From Bradyrhizobium sp. (GTDB lineage: Bacteria > Pseudomonadota > Alphaproteobacteria > Rhizobiales > Xanthobacteraceae): a DNA stretch of 60,176 nt. This document shows positions 43,620 through 51,141 of this stretch, in pieces (the stretch's first letter is position 1; the number at the start of each line of letters is the position of its first letter). Location of the stretch: positions 1 to 60,176 of the forward strand of contig NZ_JAURXB010000094.1 in the NCBI RefSeq assembly GCF_030654605.1, in the 5' to 3' direction. The translations under genes were made by a program, and so were the position numbers. Under the pieces are notes generated by a model. That model saw only the letters and a list, made by a program, of their open reading frames with translations. It was not told where the DNA came from and did not search any database.

Positions 43620-45077
43620 TCAGTCGGTAATAAAGCCGTAGGTGCCGCGATAATTCCGCACCGGTTCGACGCGGCCCGGAACGCCGTAGATGCGATTGAT
43701 GCTGCCCAGCAGGTCGGCCTGCGGATCCGACGCATTGGCAAAGCCGTCATCCGGCCTCGACAGGTCCTTCTGCGCCACCGCGCGCACGATGTAGGGCGTG
43801 ACCAGCACCACCAGCTCGGTCTGGCTGTTGACGAAGTCGCGGCTGCGGAACAGCGTTCCGAGCACCGGCAGCTGCGCGAGCCCCGGAAGGCCGTTGATGG
43901 CCTGCTTGGTCTGCTCCTGGATCAGGCCGGCCATCGCCATCGCGCCGCCCGAGGGAATTTCAAGCGTGGTTTCCGCGCGGCGGGTCTTGACCGAGGGGAC
44001 CGTCAGCGAATTGCCGGACCCCTGGCTGATCGTAATGGCGTTCTCGTTCGAGAGTTCGGAGACCTCGGTCATCACCCGCAGGCTGATGCGGCCCTCGGTC
44101 AGCACCACCGGGGTGAAGTTCAGCGAAATGCCGAACTTCTTGAAGCTGATCTGGGTGGTGCAGACACGGGTAACGGGATCGCAGTTGTAGCCAGCCGGGA
44201 CCGGAAACTCGCCGCCGGCGATGAAGGTCGCGGACTCGCCGGAGATCGCGGTCAGGTTCGGTTCCGCCAGCGTGCGCACCACGCCGGCATTCTCCATCGC
44301 ACGCAGGGTGGCCGACACCGACGAGCCGAACGCCGCGGTTGCGGCGTTGCCGGCGACCAGCGGGCGGCCGAGTGCGGTGAAGGGGTTGGAGTTGTTGAAA
44401 TTCACGACCGCGGTGCCGTAATTCAGGGTGCCGGAGAGATCGATGCCGAGCTGTTTGATGATGTTGCGCGCGACTTCGGCGACGGTGACCTTCAGCATCA
44501 CCTGGTCGCGGCCGCGCACCGCGATCGAATTGACCACCTTCTCGGCGCCTCCGGCCAGGCGCGCGGCGAGTTCGCCGGCCTGCTGGGCCTCGATCGGGTT
44601 TGCCGCCGAACCGGTCAGAATGACGCCGTCGCCGATGCCCTCGATCTGGATGTCGGCATTCGGCAGCGTACTCTTCAGCGCCGCGCGCAGACCGTTGAGG
44701 TCGCGCTTGACGGCGATATCGTAGGCCGCGATCTGCTGGCCGGCGGCATCGAAGAACACGATGTTGGTCTGGCCGACCGCGGCGCCGATGATATAGGCGC
44801 GCTGCGAGGAACGGACGACGGCGTTGGCGATCTTGGGATCCGCGACCAGCACGTCCTTGATGTCGCGCGGCAGGTCGATCACGATGGATTTTCCGATGCC
44901 GAGCGCCAGAAAGCGCGCGTTCATCTGGCCGTCGGCGGCAACCGGCGCCGCGACGCGGTAGTCGCCCGCCAGCACCGGCGTCAAGGCCTGATTGAGCATC
45001 ATCGCCGCGACAGCCGAAAACGACAGGGCACGGACCATCATGGTCCGCATCACCGGCTGACTTTCCCTGCACTTCAT
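43620..45077 (-). CDS. cpaC: Tad pilus outer-membrane secretin CpaC (RcpA)
   Basis: A 485-residue secretin forming the outer-membrane pore of the Flp pilus. A signal peptide ends near residue 38 (TPVLAGD). Residues 52-126 are the pilus-assembly N-terminal domain (LGIGKSIVIDLPRDIKDVLV, ANAVVRSSQRAYIIG); a BON-like domain (DIQIEGIGDGVILTGSA) follows; the secretin domain spans about 255-440 (VRTLAEPNLTAISGESATFI, ISLRVMTEVSELS, VPVLGTLF-type LPVLGTLFRSRDF, ELVVLVTPYIV). ATG 45077 has AGGA about 8 nt upstream; 45092 and Met10 are alternatives. It begins 17 nt after cpaB. Confidence 0.95.
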   Translation of the reverse strand: MKCRESQPVMRTMMVRALSFSAVAAMMLNQALTPVLAGDYRVAAPVAADGQMNARFLALGIGKSIVIDLPRDIKDVLVADPKIANAVVRSSQRAYIIGAAVGQTNIVFFDAAGQQIAAYDIAVKRDLNGLRAALKSTLPNADIQIEGIGDGVILTGSAANPIEAQQAGELAARLAGGAEKVVNSIAVRGRDQVMLKVTVAEVARNIIKQLGIDLSGTLNYGTAVVNFNNSNPFTALGRPLVAGNAATAAFGSSVSATLRAMENAGVVRTLAEPNLTAISGESATFIAGGEFPVPAGYNCDPVTRVCTTQISFKKFGISLNFTPVVLTEGRISLRVMTEVSELSNENAITISQGSGNSLTVPSVKTRRAETTLEIPSGGAMAMAGLIQEQTKQAINGLPGLAQLPVLGTLFRSRDFVNSQTELVVLVTPYIVRAVAQKDLSRPDDGFANASDPQADLLGSINRIYGVPGRVEPVRNYRGTYGFITD

Positions 45078-45094
45078 TTCGCGCGTCCTCATTG

Positions 45095-45889
45095 TCACTT
45101 CTGCATCGTCGTCGGGCTGGAGACGCCGTAGCGAACTACGTTGACGCTTTCGCCACGCTTGGAAACTTGATCGTCGGTCCGGTTCTCGACCATGTTGAGG
45201 TCGGCGATGCTGCGCAGCGCCAGCGCCAGCGTGCCGGACTGGCGCGCGCGCGCCAGCGTCTCGGCCTGCTCCGGCTTCAGCTCCAGCGTGACGGTCTTGC
45301 CGACCACGGCGTTCTGGCCGTCTTTTTCCTTTGGCGCCTGATCGATCGCGAGCACGCGAACATTGGTCAGGATGATTTCGGAGTTGACGATGTCGGCGCC
45401 GTTCTTGTCGGCGCCCTTCTCGCGCTTGGAAAGGATCACGTCGACGCGGTCGTTCGGCAGGATGAAGCCGCCGGCGCCGGTCTCCGGCGAAATCTCGGTG
45501 GAAATGGCGCGCATGCCGGTGGGCAGGATCGCCGCCATGAAACCGGATCCGTCGGCCCTGACCAGCTTCTGCTCCCGGATCGGTTCGCCGGCGATGAAAG
45601 GCGCGCGCGCGATCGATCCCGCCACCTGCGTGGTGGCGTCGGGACGTTCGCCGCGGCGAATGAAGGTGTTGCTGTTCGACGAAGCCGGCCACGTCTGCCA
45701 TTGCAGGTCGTCGGGCTTGAGCGATTGGCCGAGACCGATGTCGGACCTGGCGACGAGAACGTCGACCGTCGGCATCTGGGCGACCGGTTCCGCCGGCGCC
45801 GGTCCCTTGTCGGATCCGCTCGCAAGATATGCGGCCACGCCTCCGGCTCCGACAGCGATCGTCAGCACCACAATGCGTGCGGTATTCAT
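45095..45889 (-). CDS. cpaB: Tad pilus assembly protein CpaB (RcpC)
   Basis: A 264-residue periplasmic protein. The N-terminal helix NTARIVVLTIAVGAGGVAAY anchors it; an SAF domain follows (VDVLVARSDIGLGQSLKPDDL near 43, SGFMAAILPTGMRAISTEIS near 115) and the C-terminal RcpC part contains RVDVILSKREKGADKNG. CpaB associates with the secretin and may bind peptidoglycan or regulate the pore. ATG 45889 is preferred (GGAAAG about 8 nt upstream); ATG 45907 is in frame. It is the first gene of the cpaBCDEF-tadBC run, and a CtrA-like site lies about 100 bp upstream. Confidence 0.92.
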   Translation of the reverse strand: MNTARIVVLTIAVGAGGVAAYLASGSDKGPAPAEPVAQMPTVDVLVARSDIGLGQSLKPDDLQWQTWPASSNSNTFIRRGERPDATTQVAGSIARAPFIAGEPIREQKLVRADGSGFMAAILPTGMRAISTEISPETGAGGFILPNDRVDVILSKREKGADKNGADIVNSEIILTNVRVLAIDQAPKEKDGQNAVVGKTVTLELKPEQAETLARARQSGTLALALRSIADLNMVENRTDDQVSKRGESVNVVRYGVSSPTTMQK

Positions 45890-45990
45890 ACGCTTCACTT
45901 TCCACATTACGCCGCGACGCTTCCGTCGCCGTGATGGGAGTTGACCAGCTATTCGTCAAAGCATGGTTAATGAGGCGTATCTAAATCGCG

Positions 45991-46005
45991 TTAACGAGAG
46001 TTTAC
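45991..46005. promoter_or_regulatory. CtrA-like site upstream of cpaB
   Basis: TTAA-N7-TTAC matches the CtrA box TTAA-N7-TTAA at seven of eight defined positions. It lies 102-116 bp upstream of the preferred cpaB start, just beyond the cpaA stop. Inferred from consensus only. Confidence 0.35.
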
Positions 46006-46016
46006 CGTACGCGCGC

Positions 46017-46541
46017 TCAGCGCATGGCGAAATGGCTGAGGTCCACGGCCTTGATCCATTCGGTTTCCGGATAGATCATCAGCGCGCCGATCGCCAGCGC
46101 GATGCCGTAGGGGATGCCGGTCTCCTTGGCGTGCAGCTTGAGCAGCCAGGGCTGGCCCGCGAGCTGCCAGGGCAGCGGCCATTGCCGGAACTGCAGCAAC
46201 AGCAATGTCAGGGCGCCGCCGAACAGCGAGGCATAGAGCAGGTAGTTGAGCAGATGGCCGAAGCCGAACCACAGTGCCGCCGCGGACGCCACCTTGGCGT
46301 CGCCGCCGCCGACCCAGCCCATGGCAAAGCATGCAAAGGCGATGACAAGCACGGTCAAGCCGGCGCCGATATGCGAGAGGATTTCCTGGAATGGCATGCC
46401 GCTCAGCAGCGCGAGCGCCAGAAAACCCGCGGCCAGCGCCAGCGACACCCGGTTCGAAATCGTCATCGTGAAGAGATCGCTCGCCGCAGCGAACGCCATC
46501 AGGGCCGGAAACAGCGAGAGGCGAACGATATCGAGGATCAT
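46017..46541 (-). CDS. cpaA: Prepilin peptidase CpaA (TadV)
   Basis: A 174-residue A24-family aspartic peptidase of the inner membrane that cleaves the Flp prepilin leader. About six hydrophobic segments are present; the two catalytic aspartates are in AAASDLFTMTISN (near 21) and WVGGGDAKVASA (near 81). It lies between the pilin and cpaB on the same strand, as in other Tad loci. Short form without the N-methylation domain, normal for TadV. Confidence 0.95.
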   Translation of the reverse strand: MILDIVRLSLFPALMAFAAASDLFTMTISNRVSLALAAGFLALALLSGMPFQEILSHIGAGLTVLVIAFACFAMGWVGGGDAKVASAAALWFGFGHLLNYLLYASLFGGALTLLLLQFRQWPLPWQLAGQPWLLKLHAKETGIPYGIALAIGALMIYPETEWIKAVDLSHFAMR

Positions 46542-46642
46542 GGGACTGAGCGGCCCGTGTGGCTGACGCGAGGTCGGAGCATCGCCCGAGTCTAGCGGTC
46601 AGAGATGAACAATCGGGAAACGGCAGGAAACGACGGGAGCGG

Positions 46643-46714
46643 TCACCAGATAATGGCGATCCGAACGACGATGGCGAGCAGCGCCAGCGCGAGCGCCAGG
46701 CAGACCAGTTCCAT
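46643..46714 (-). CDS. Possible 23-residue hydrophobic peptide
   Basis: The frame encodes MELVCLALALALLAIVVRI followed by AIIW, which would be a single membrane helix. It lies between the pilin and cpaA on their strand. A purine-poor GGCGGG is the only candidate ribosome binding site, so translation is uncertain. It may be chance in GC-rich DNA. Confidence 0.2.
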   Translation of the reverse strand: MELVCLALALALLAIVVRIAIIW

Positions 46715-46820
46715 GGCCCGCCTGTCCCGGCTGCCAGCCGGAAGGGCCGCATTTCTGGCCGTCGCGGCGGCGGTCATCGGTTTACGCATCTTTACGCCAA
46801 CACCACTCTATAGAGACAGC

Positions 46821-46847
46821 AAAGGCCCCGGAACCGCCGGGGCCTTT
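46821..46847 (-). terminator. Terminator after the Flp pilin gene
   Basis: AAAGGCCCCGG and CCGGGGCCTTT form a perfect 11-bp stem around a 5-nt loop, 23 bp past the pilin stop. The T-run is short (three), so it may only partly stop transcription toward cpaA. Confidence 0.75.
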
Positions 46848-46869
46848 GTCGCCTTCCCGTAACAGTCGC

Positions 46870-47034
46870 TTATTTCAGCGAGCTGTTGATCGAGGTGAAC
46901 TTGGTGTTCAGGTTGGTACCGAGGCCGTTCACCACTGCGATGATCGCGAGCGAGATGCCGGCTGCAATCAGGCCGTACTCGATGGCGGTGGCGCCGGACT
47001 CGTCCTTCACGAAACGCGAAATCAGGTTCTTCAT
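46870..47034 (-). CDS. flp: Flp/Fap type major pilin
   Basis: A 54-residue prepilin, the shaft subunit of the Tad pilus. The sequence opens MKNLISRFVKDESGATAIEY; cleavage by CpaA is expected after Gly in ESG/ATAIEYGLI, giving the Flp motif with Glu and Tyr at positions 5 and 6 of the mature protein. A hydrophobic helix (GLIAAGISLAIIAVVNGLG) and a short polar tail (NTKFTSINSSLK) follow. GGAG lies 7 nt before the ATG. A near-perfect palindrome (47043-47058) lies in the leader and a strong hairpin follows the gene, suggesting high, separately tuned expression. Confidence 0.95.
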   Translation of the reverse strand: MKNLISRFVKDESGATAIEYGLIAAGISLAIIAVVNGLGTNLNTKFTSINSSLK

Positions 47035-47357
47035 AGGTAACTCCATGTGTACACGTGGCTGGTCGACTTACGTTTGGTCTCACCGGCGTTCTCAGCACCG
47101 TGACCATGGCGCAACCCTAAGGTCGGGAAATTTCGGCGCAGTTAATTCGACCGCGTAAACATCGAGGCATTCGGCAGTTCTTGAGCAGAGTAAATGTGGA
47201 ATTAAGAGATTGCCTGCAATTCGACGGATGACCGGATCGGCTCGATTTAAGGGCTGCAAGCCGGCGGACGGCTACGGATTCACGGCTCCTTAAGGCGGAT
47301 TCATCGCTCCTTAAGCGTGAGCGCGTACCCATAAAGGGTCCCGCGGATGAGGTTGCC
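47035..47357. other. Divergent regulatory region between pilin and fatty acid hydroxylase genes
   Basis: The 323 bp have no gene. Seen here: the palindrome CCATGTGTACACGTGG (47043-47058, one mismatched pair), a weak CtrA-like TAAA-N7-TTAA (47191-47205), and two tandem 21-bp repeats (47277-47318). Confidence 0.6.
47277..47318. repeat. Two tandem 21-bp repeats upstream of the fatty acid hydroxylase gene
   Basis: The unit GATTCAysGCTCCTTAAGsCG occurs twice head to tail, with the same GCTCCTTAAG core in both (47285-47294 and 47306-47315). A 21-bp period is two helical turns, so both cores face the same side of the DNA. It ends 39 bp before the gene start. Confidence 0.7.
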
Positions 47358-48191
47358 ATGTCCAATTTGCCCCTTGAAGTCGTTGTGATGTTTGGCGAGA
47401 CGATCGCCAAGGTGGTGCCCGTCACGATCGGCCTGGCCGTGGTGTTCTCGGTGCTGACCCACTTCTGGGCCTGCAATCCGGGAACGCCGTGGTGGCGCAA
47501 GAAGGAGCTCGTCACCGACGTCTGCTACTGGTTCTTCGTTCCCCTGTTCGGACGCGTGCTGCGGATCGGGCTGCTGGTGCTCGGCGCCGGCCTCTTCTTC
47601 AAGATCCATGACGCCGACGAGTTGATCGCATTCTACGACAATGGCCACGGTCCGCTGGCCCAGCTGCCGCTCTGGTTCCAGGCGGTGCTGTTCCTGGTGC
47701 TGTCGGACTTCATGCTTTACTGGCTGCACCGGATGTTTCACCGGGGCGATTTCTGGAAGTACCACGCCGTCCATCACTCGTCCGAGGAACTGGACTGGAT
47801 TTCCGCGGCGCGCTTCCACCCCGTCAACCTGTTCCTGGGAACCATCCTGGTCGACGTATTCCTGCTGATCGCCGGCATTTCTCCCAACGTCATGCTCTGG
47901 GTCGCGCCCTTCAACATGTTCCATTCGGCGTTCGTGCACGCCAACCTGAACTGGACGCTCGGCCCGTTCAAATACGTGCTCGCCACCCCGGTGTTCCACC
48001 GCTGGCATCACACCGCGCTGGAAGAGGGCGGCAACACCAATTTTGCCGGCACTTTTCCGCTCTGGGACATCCTGTTCGGGACCTACCGGATGCCGGAAAA
48101 CGAGCTGCCCGACCATTACGGCGTCGATGACCAGGCGACGTTTCCGACCGAGATTGCGGGGCAGCTGGCCTATCCGTTCCGGCAGTCGTAG
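47358..48191 (+). CDS. Sterol desaturase / fatty acid hydroxylase family membrane enzyme
   Basis: A 277-residue integral membrane di-iron oxygenase. Four or five hydrophobic segments carry the three histidine boxes of the family: HRMFH (124-128), HAVHH (136-140) and HRWHH (near 214), plus FHPVN and NMFHSAFVHANL between them. Such enzymes hydroxylate or desaturate lipid chains or carotenoids; the substrate here is unknown. It is set inside the Tad locus, between pilin and minor pilin genes, with no known link to pilus assembly. Confidence 0.88.
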   Translation: MSNLPLEVVVMFGETIAKVVPVTIGLAVVFSVLTHFWACNPGTPWWRKKELVTDVCYWFFVPLFGRVLRIGLLVLGAGLFFKIHDADELIAFYDNGHGPLAQLPLWFQAVLFLVLSDFMLYWLHRMFHRGDFWKYHAVHHSSEELDWISAARFHPVNLFLGTILVDVFLLIAGISPNVMLWVAPFNMFHSAFVHANLNWTLGPFKYVLATPVFHRWHHTALEEGGNTNFAGTFPLWDILFGTYRMPENELPDHYGVDDQATFPTEIAGQLAYPFRQS

Positions 48192-48315
48192 GTGGTTGCG
48201 GCGGATCTCGCCGCCGTTTGCACTTCGTTCACACATTAAGGTCAGATTTGCCCCGTAGGGCGCCGGTTCCGCTGCGTATCGCTTTTGCCGGCTCGTCAAC
48301 GCCCCGGGGTAGAGT

Positions 48316-48828
48316 ATGTCGTTCAGTTGCTTGCGTATGCGCTCACGCGCGCTTTCTTCATTTCGCTCGCTTGCGATCGGAATGCTGCTGTGGCCAGCAG
48401 CGGCCCTGGCCGCGCCTGCGGCCGACACCGTCCTCGTCAATGTCGATCAGGCCAAACTGGTCAAGCTCCCCAGCAAGGTCGCCACCATCGTGGTCGGCAA
48501 TCCCCTGATCGCCGACGTTGCGCTGCAGAGCGGCGGCATCATCGTCGTCACCGGCAAGGGCTACGGCGCCACCAACTTCATCGCCATGGACCGTGCCGGC
48601 GATATCCTGGTCGACCGCATCATCCAGGTCGAAGGTCCGACCGACCAGCAGCTTGTCACGGTCTATCGCGGCGTCGAACGCGAATCCTGGAGCTGCCAGC
48701 CGATCTGCCAGCGCCGGGTTACGCTGGGCGACGGCGAGAACTACTTCAAGGCCGCGATCGATCAGGCCGGCTCGCTCTCCAACCAGGCCAGCGGCGCCGC
48801 CGCGGCAGCGAGCAAAGCGCAGAACTGA
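48316..48828 (+). CDS. Stand-alone pilus assembly N-terminal domain protein
   Basis: A 170-residue secreted protein. A signal peptide ends near residue 35 (AAALAAPAAD). Residues 38-107 form a pilus-assembly N-terminal domain (VLVNVDQAKLVKLPSKVATI, GNPLIADVALQSGG, GYGATNFIAMDRAGDILVD), the same domain type as in CpaC and inserted in TadB here. The tail has a CxxxC pair (SCQPIC) and an Ala-rich end. It precedes the minor pilin genes on the same strand and probably works in the periplasm with the secretin (inference). Not a secretin itself: no pore domain. Confidence 0.85.
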   Translation: MSFSCLRMRSRALSSFRSLAIGMLLWPAAALAAPAADTVLVNVDQAKLVKLPSKVATIVVGNPLIADVALQSGGIIVVTGKGYGATNFIAMDRAGDILVDRIIQVEGPTDQQLVTVYRGVERESWSCQPICQRRVTLGDGENYFKAAIDQAGSLSNQASGAAAAASKAQN

Positions 48829-48918
48829 TGTCCGCGCTGTCAGGCGTCGCGGCGACACGTCATGCCGTGATGGCGCCCGGCACGGCAAATCGCGGCGCAA
48901 GGGCCACGCCGAAATTGG

Positions 48919-48934
48919 TTAAGGCCGGGTTAAC
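48919..48934. promoter_or_regulatory. Perfect CtrA-type binding site upstream of the minor pilin genes
   Basis: TTAA-GGCCGGG-TTAAC matches the alphaproteobacterial CtrA consensus TTAA-N7-TTAAC at every defined position. It lies 102-117 bp upstream of the first TadE-like gene and 91 bp past the stop of the preceding gene. CtrA controls pilus genes in Caulobacter. Occupancy is not shown. Confidence 0.6.
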
Positions 48935-49035
48935 AATGCGGGTCACCCTGCTTCGATCCGGCGAAACACTTCAACAATCTGTTTCAGCTAAACCTCGCGG
49001 GCAGGAAATTGCCGCCGCGATTTGAGGATTGTTCG

Positions 49036-49608
49036 ATGTCGTTGCCCGCTGCCGCACCAGGCTCGTTCAGAGCCGCATTGCACAGGTTTCGCCGCAACCG
49101 CCGCGGTTCGGCCGCGGTCGAATTCGCACTGGTGGCGCCGGTGTTCTTCGCGCTGCTGTTTGCGATCATCGAGACCGCGATCGTGTTTTTCGCAGGCCAG
49201 GTGCTGGAGACCGTCACGCAGGACTCCGCGCGCAAGATCATGACCGGCCAGGCGCAGACCGCGAATTACAGCAAGACGCAGTTCAAGGACAACGTCGTTT
49301 GCCCGACCGGCGCTCTTGCCAAGGTGCTGTTCAACTGCAACGACCTCTATGTCGAAGTGAAGAGCTACCCCACCTTCCCCAACGTCACGATCACCGAGCC
49401 GATCGATGGCAGCAAGGCCTTCATTCCGCCCACCAGCTATTGCCCGGGCGAGGGCGGCGACATCGTCGTGGTGCGGATGTTCTATCAATGGCCGCTGTTC
49501 GTCACCGGGCTCGGCTACAACATCTCGAATCTGGCCGGCAGCAAGCGGCTGCTGTCCGCGACCGCCGCATTTCGCAACGAGCCCTTCCTCGCCACTGCCC
49601 CTTGCTGA
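49036..49608 (+). CDS. tadE: TadE-like minor pilin
   Basis: A 190-residue pseudopilin. The N-terminal basic stretch FRRNRRGSAAVEFALVAPVFF leads into one hydrophobic helix, with the Gly-x-x-x-x-Glu pilin-like processing site for CpaA. The periplasmic remainder has three cysteines. ATG 49036 is chosen because GAGGA lies 7 nt upstream; an in-frame ATG at 49009 has none. It probably forms the tip or initiation complex of the Flp pilus with the next gene, which starts 12 nt after its stop. Confidence 0.88.
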   Translation: MSLPAAAPGSFRAALHRFRRNRRGSAAVEFALVAPVFFALLFAIIETAIVFFAGQVLETVTQDSARKIMTGQAQTANYSKTQFKDNVVCPTGALAKVLFNCNDLYVEVKSYPTFPNVTITEPIDGSKAFIPPTSYCPGEGGDIVVVRMFYQWPLFVTGLGYNISNLAGSKRLLSATAAFRNEPFLATAPC

Positions 49609-49620
49609 CAGGACAAAGCG

Positions 49621-50223
49621 ATGAAAACGATCTCGATATTGCCAATCTGGCTTCGCATGCGTCGCACAGCCGCGAGGATGCTCGCGGATCGCAGCGGTAT
49701 CGCTGCGACCGAATTCGCCGTCATCGTGCCGGTCATGCTGGTGATGTTCTTCGGCACGGTGGAGTTTTCATCCGGCGTTGCGGTCGATCGCAAGGTGACG
49801 CTGATGGCGCGAACGCTGTCCGATCTGACGTCGCAGTCGACGTCGGTCAACGACACCGACCTGACCGGCTTCTTCGCCGCCAGCAAGGGAATCATGACGC
49901 CCTATTCGCCGACGCCGACGCTATCGACGATTTCCGAATTGTACGTCGTCCCCGGATCGCTGGTGGTGAAGGTGATGTGGAGCCGGGGTTCGGCGCCACG
50001 TGCGCCGGGAAGCACGATCACGATACCGAGCGAGCTCAAGGTTTCCGGCACCTATCTGATCTTCAGCGAGGTCAGCTATCGCTATGTGCCGGCGGTCGGC
50101 AAGGTGATGGCGCCGGCCGGGGTCAATCTGACCGACGTCGCCTATACCCGTCCGCGGCAGTCGACCTGCGTGATCTACCCGACGCCGAGTTCCGGTTCGC
50201 TCCCTAACTGTCCGACCTCGTGA
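49621..50223 (+). CDS. TadE/TadF-like minor pilin
   Basis: A 200-residue pseudopilin of the TadE family. Layout matches its neighbour: basic start, ADRSGIAATEFAVIVPVMLV (processing site Gly before the helix, with a Glu five residues later), one hydrophobic helix, and a periplasmic domain ending with a Cys pair (STCVIYPTPSSGSLPNCPTS). It is cotranscribed with the preceding tadE-like gene. TadF or TadG-like naming is by position only. Confidence 0.86.
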   Translation: MKTISILPIWLRMRRTAARMLADRSGIAATEFAVIVPVMLVMFFGTVEFSSGVAVDRKVTLMARTLSDLTSQSTSVNDTDLTGFFAASKGIMTPYSPTPTLSTISELYVVPGSLVVKVMWSRGSAPRAPGSTITIPSELKVSGTYLIFSEVSYRYVPAVGKVMAPAGVNLTDVAYTRPRQSTCVIYPTPSSGSLPNCPTS

Positions 50224-50280
50224 CCGCAGGCTCGTCCGATCTGGACCGGTATCGGTCGAAGCTGGCGCACGAATAAAAAA

Positions 50281-50302
50281 GGCCGCGCACCGGGCGCGGC
50301 CT
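50281..50302 (-). terminator. Terminator after cspA
   Basis: GGCCGCGC and GCGCGGCC form an 8-bp stem; read on the minus strand it is followed by six T residues. It terminates cspA, and may also weakly stop the minor pilin transcript from the other side. Confidence 0.85.
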
Positions 50303-50353
50303 TTCACATTAGTCAGGTCGGATTTCCCCGGGCAGCGCCCGAACGGATATCCG

Positions 50354-50566
50354 TTAGCCAGCGGCGCGCAGATTGTCGGCCGAAGACTTGCCAGAGCGGC
50401 GATCGGCCACGATCTCGTAGCTGATCTTCTGGCCTTCACGCAGCGTGCCAAGGCCGGCGCGCTCTACGGCGCTGATGTGCACGAACACGTCGTTGCCACC
50501 GTCATCCGGTTGAATGAAGCCGAAGCCCTTGGTCGCGTTAAACCACTTCACGGTTCCCATGCTCAC
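50354..50566 (-). CDS. cspA: Cold-shock protein, CspA family
   Basis: A 70-residue single-strand nucleic acid binding protein. It has the RNP1 motif [10 protein letters not shown] and RNP2 VFVHISAVE, and the usual [13 protein letters not shown] start. GTG 50566 is preferred because AGGGA lies 8 nt upstream on the minus strand; ATG 50560 would give a 68-residue form. The leader between it and infA is 269 bp, consistent with the long structured leaders of csp genes. It follows infA and a DEAD-box helicase gene on the same strand. Confidence 0.95.
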   Translation of the reverse strand: MSMGTVKWFNATKGFGFIQPDDGGNDVFVHISAVERAGLGTLREGQKISYEIVADRRSGKSSADNLRAAG

Positions 50567-50835
50567 GGGGGTAGTCCCTTCTCAAGATAGATATAGTAGA
50601 AGCCCACTTGCGGCGGGCTGGTGAGATCGAATTTTTGGAAGGGTCGTCAGCGTCTAAACCGGCTGTACCGGTGGATAGCTAATGTCGTCCGGCCGAAAAT
50701 CGATAGGGTTATATTATTGCAAAATAGCCCCCAAAACAATCCTGACGTGCACGATTTTTTGATCGCGTCCGGGATCGCTGTTGGAGGCCATTGTCCACTT
50801 GACCGCCATGGTTTTGCCACGCGGTCCGGGTGGTT

Positions 50836-51117
50836 CTAGCGGCGGCGGAATTGACCGCGCGGCGGTGCACCGCGAGGCGCTCCGCCACCCGGACGCTCGT
50901 CCTTGTGGCGGAAGATCAGCCGGCCTTTTTCCAGATCGTAAGGCGACATCTCGATCGTCACCCGATCGCCCGCCAGCGTCTTGATCCGGTTCTTTTTCAT
51001 CTTGCCCGCGGTGTAGGCGACGATCTCGTGTCCTGCGTCGAGCTGCACGCGATAGCGTGCATCGGGGAGGATTTCGGTGACCAGTCCTTCGAACTGGATC
51101 AGCTCTTCTTTAGCCAT
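50836..51117 (-). CDS. infA: Translation initiation factor IF-1 with basic C-terminal tail
   Basis: A 93-residue IF-1. Residues 1-72 are the canonical S1/OB fold ([52 protein letters not shown]). Residues 74-93 add a Gly/Arg-rich tail ([20 protein letters not shown]) absent from E. coli IF-1, which ends near 72. It occludes the ribosomal A site during initiation. The gene begins 24 nt after the helicase stop, so helicase and IF-1 are probably cotranscribed. It may be an additional, cold-linked IF-1 copy (inference). Confidence 0.92.
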   Translation of the reverse strand: MAKEELIQFEGLVTEILPDARYRVQLDAGHEIVAYTAGKMKKNRIKTLAGDRVTIEMSPYDLEKGRLIFRHKDERPGGGAPRGAPPRGQFRRR

Positions 51118-51141
51118 GGTTGTCTCCAGATCGATCGACGA

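Larger units (their letters stand above)
46542..46869. other. Intergenic region between pilin and cpaA
   Basis: The 328 bp contain the pilin terminator (46821-46847) and one possible 23-codon membrane-peptide frame (46643-46714, minus). Nothing else is recognisable. Confidence 0.6.

Noticed and set aside
45078..45959. CpaC fused to about 290 upstream residues
   Set aside because: That stretch is an alternative frame of cpaB; CpaC begins with its own signal peptide at 45077.
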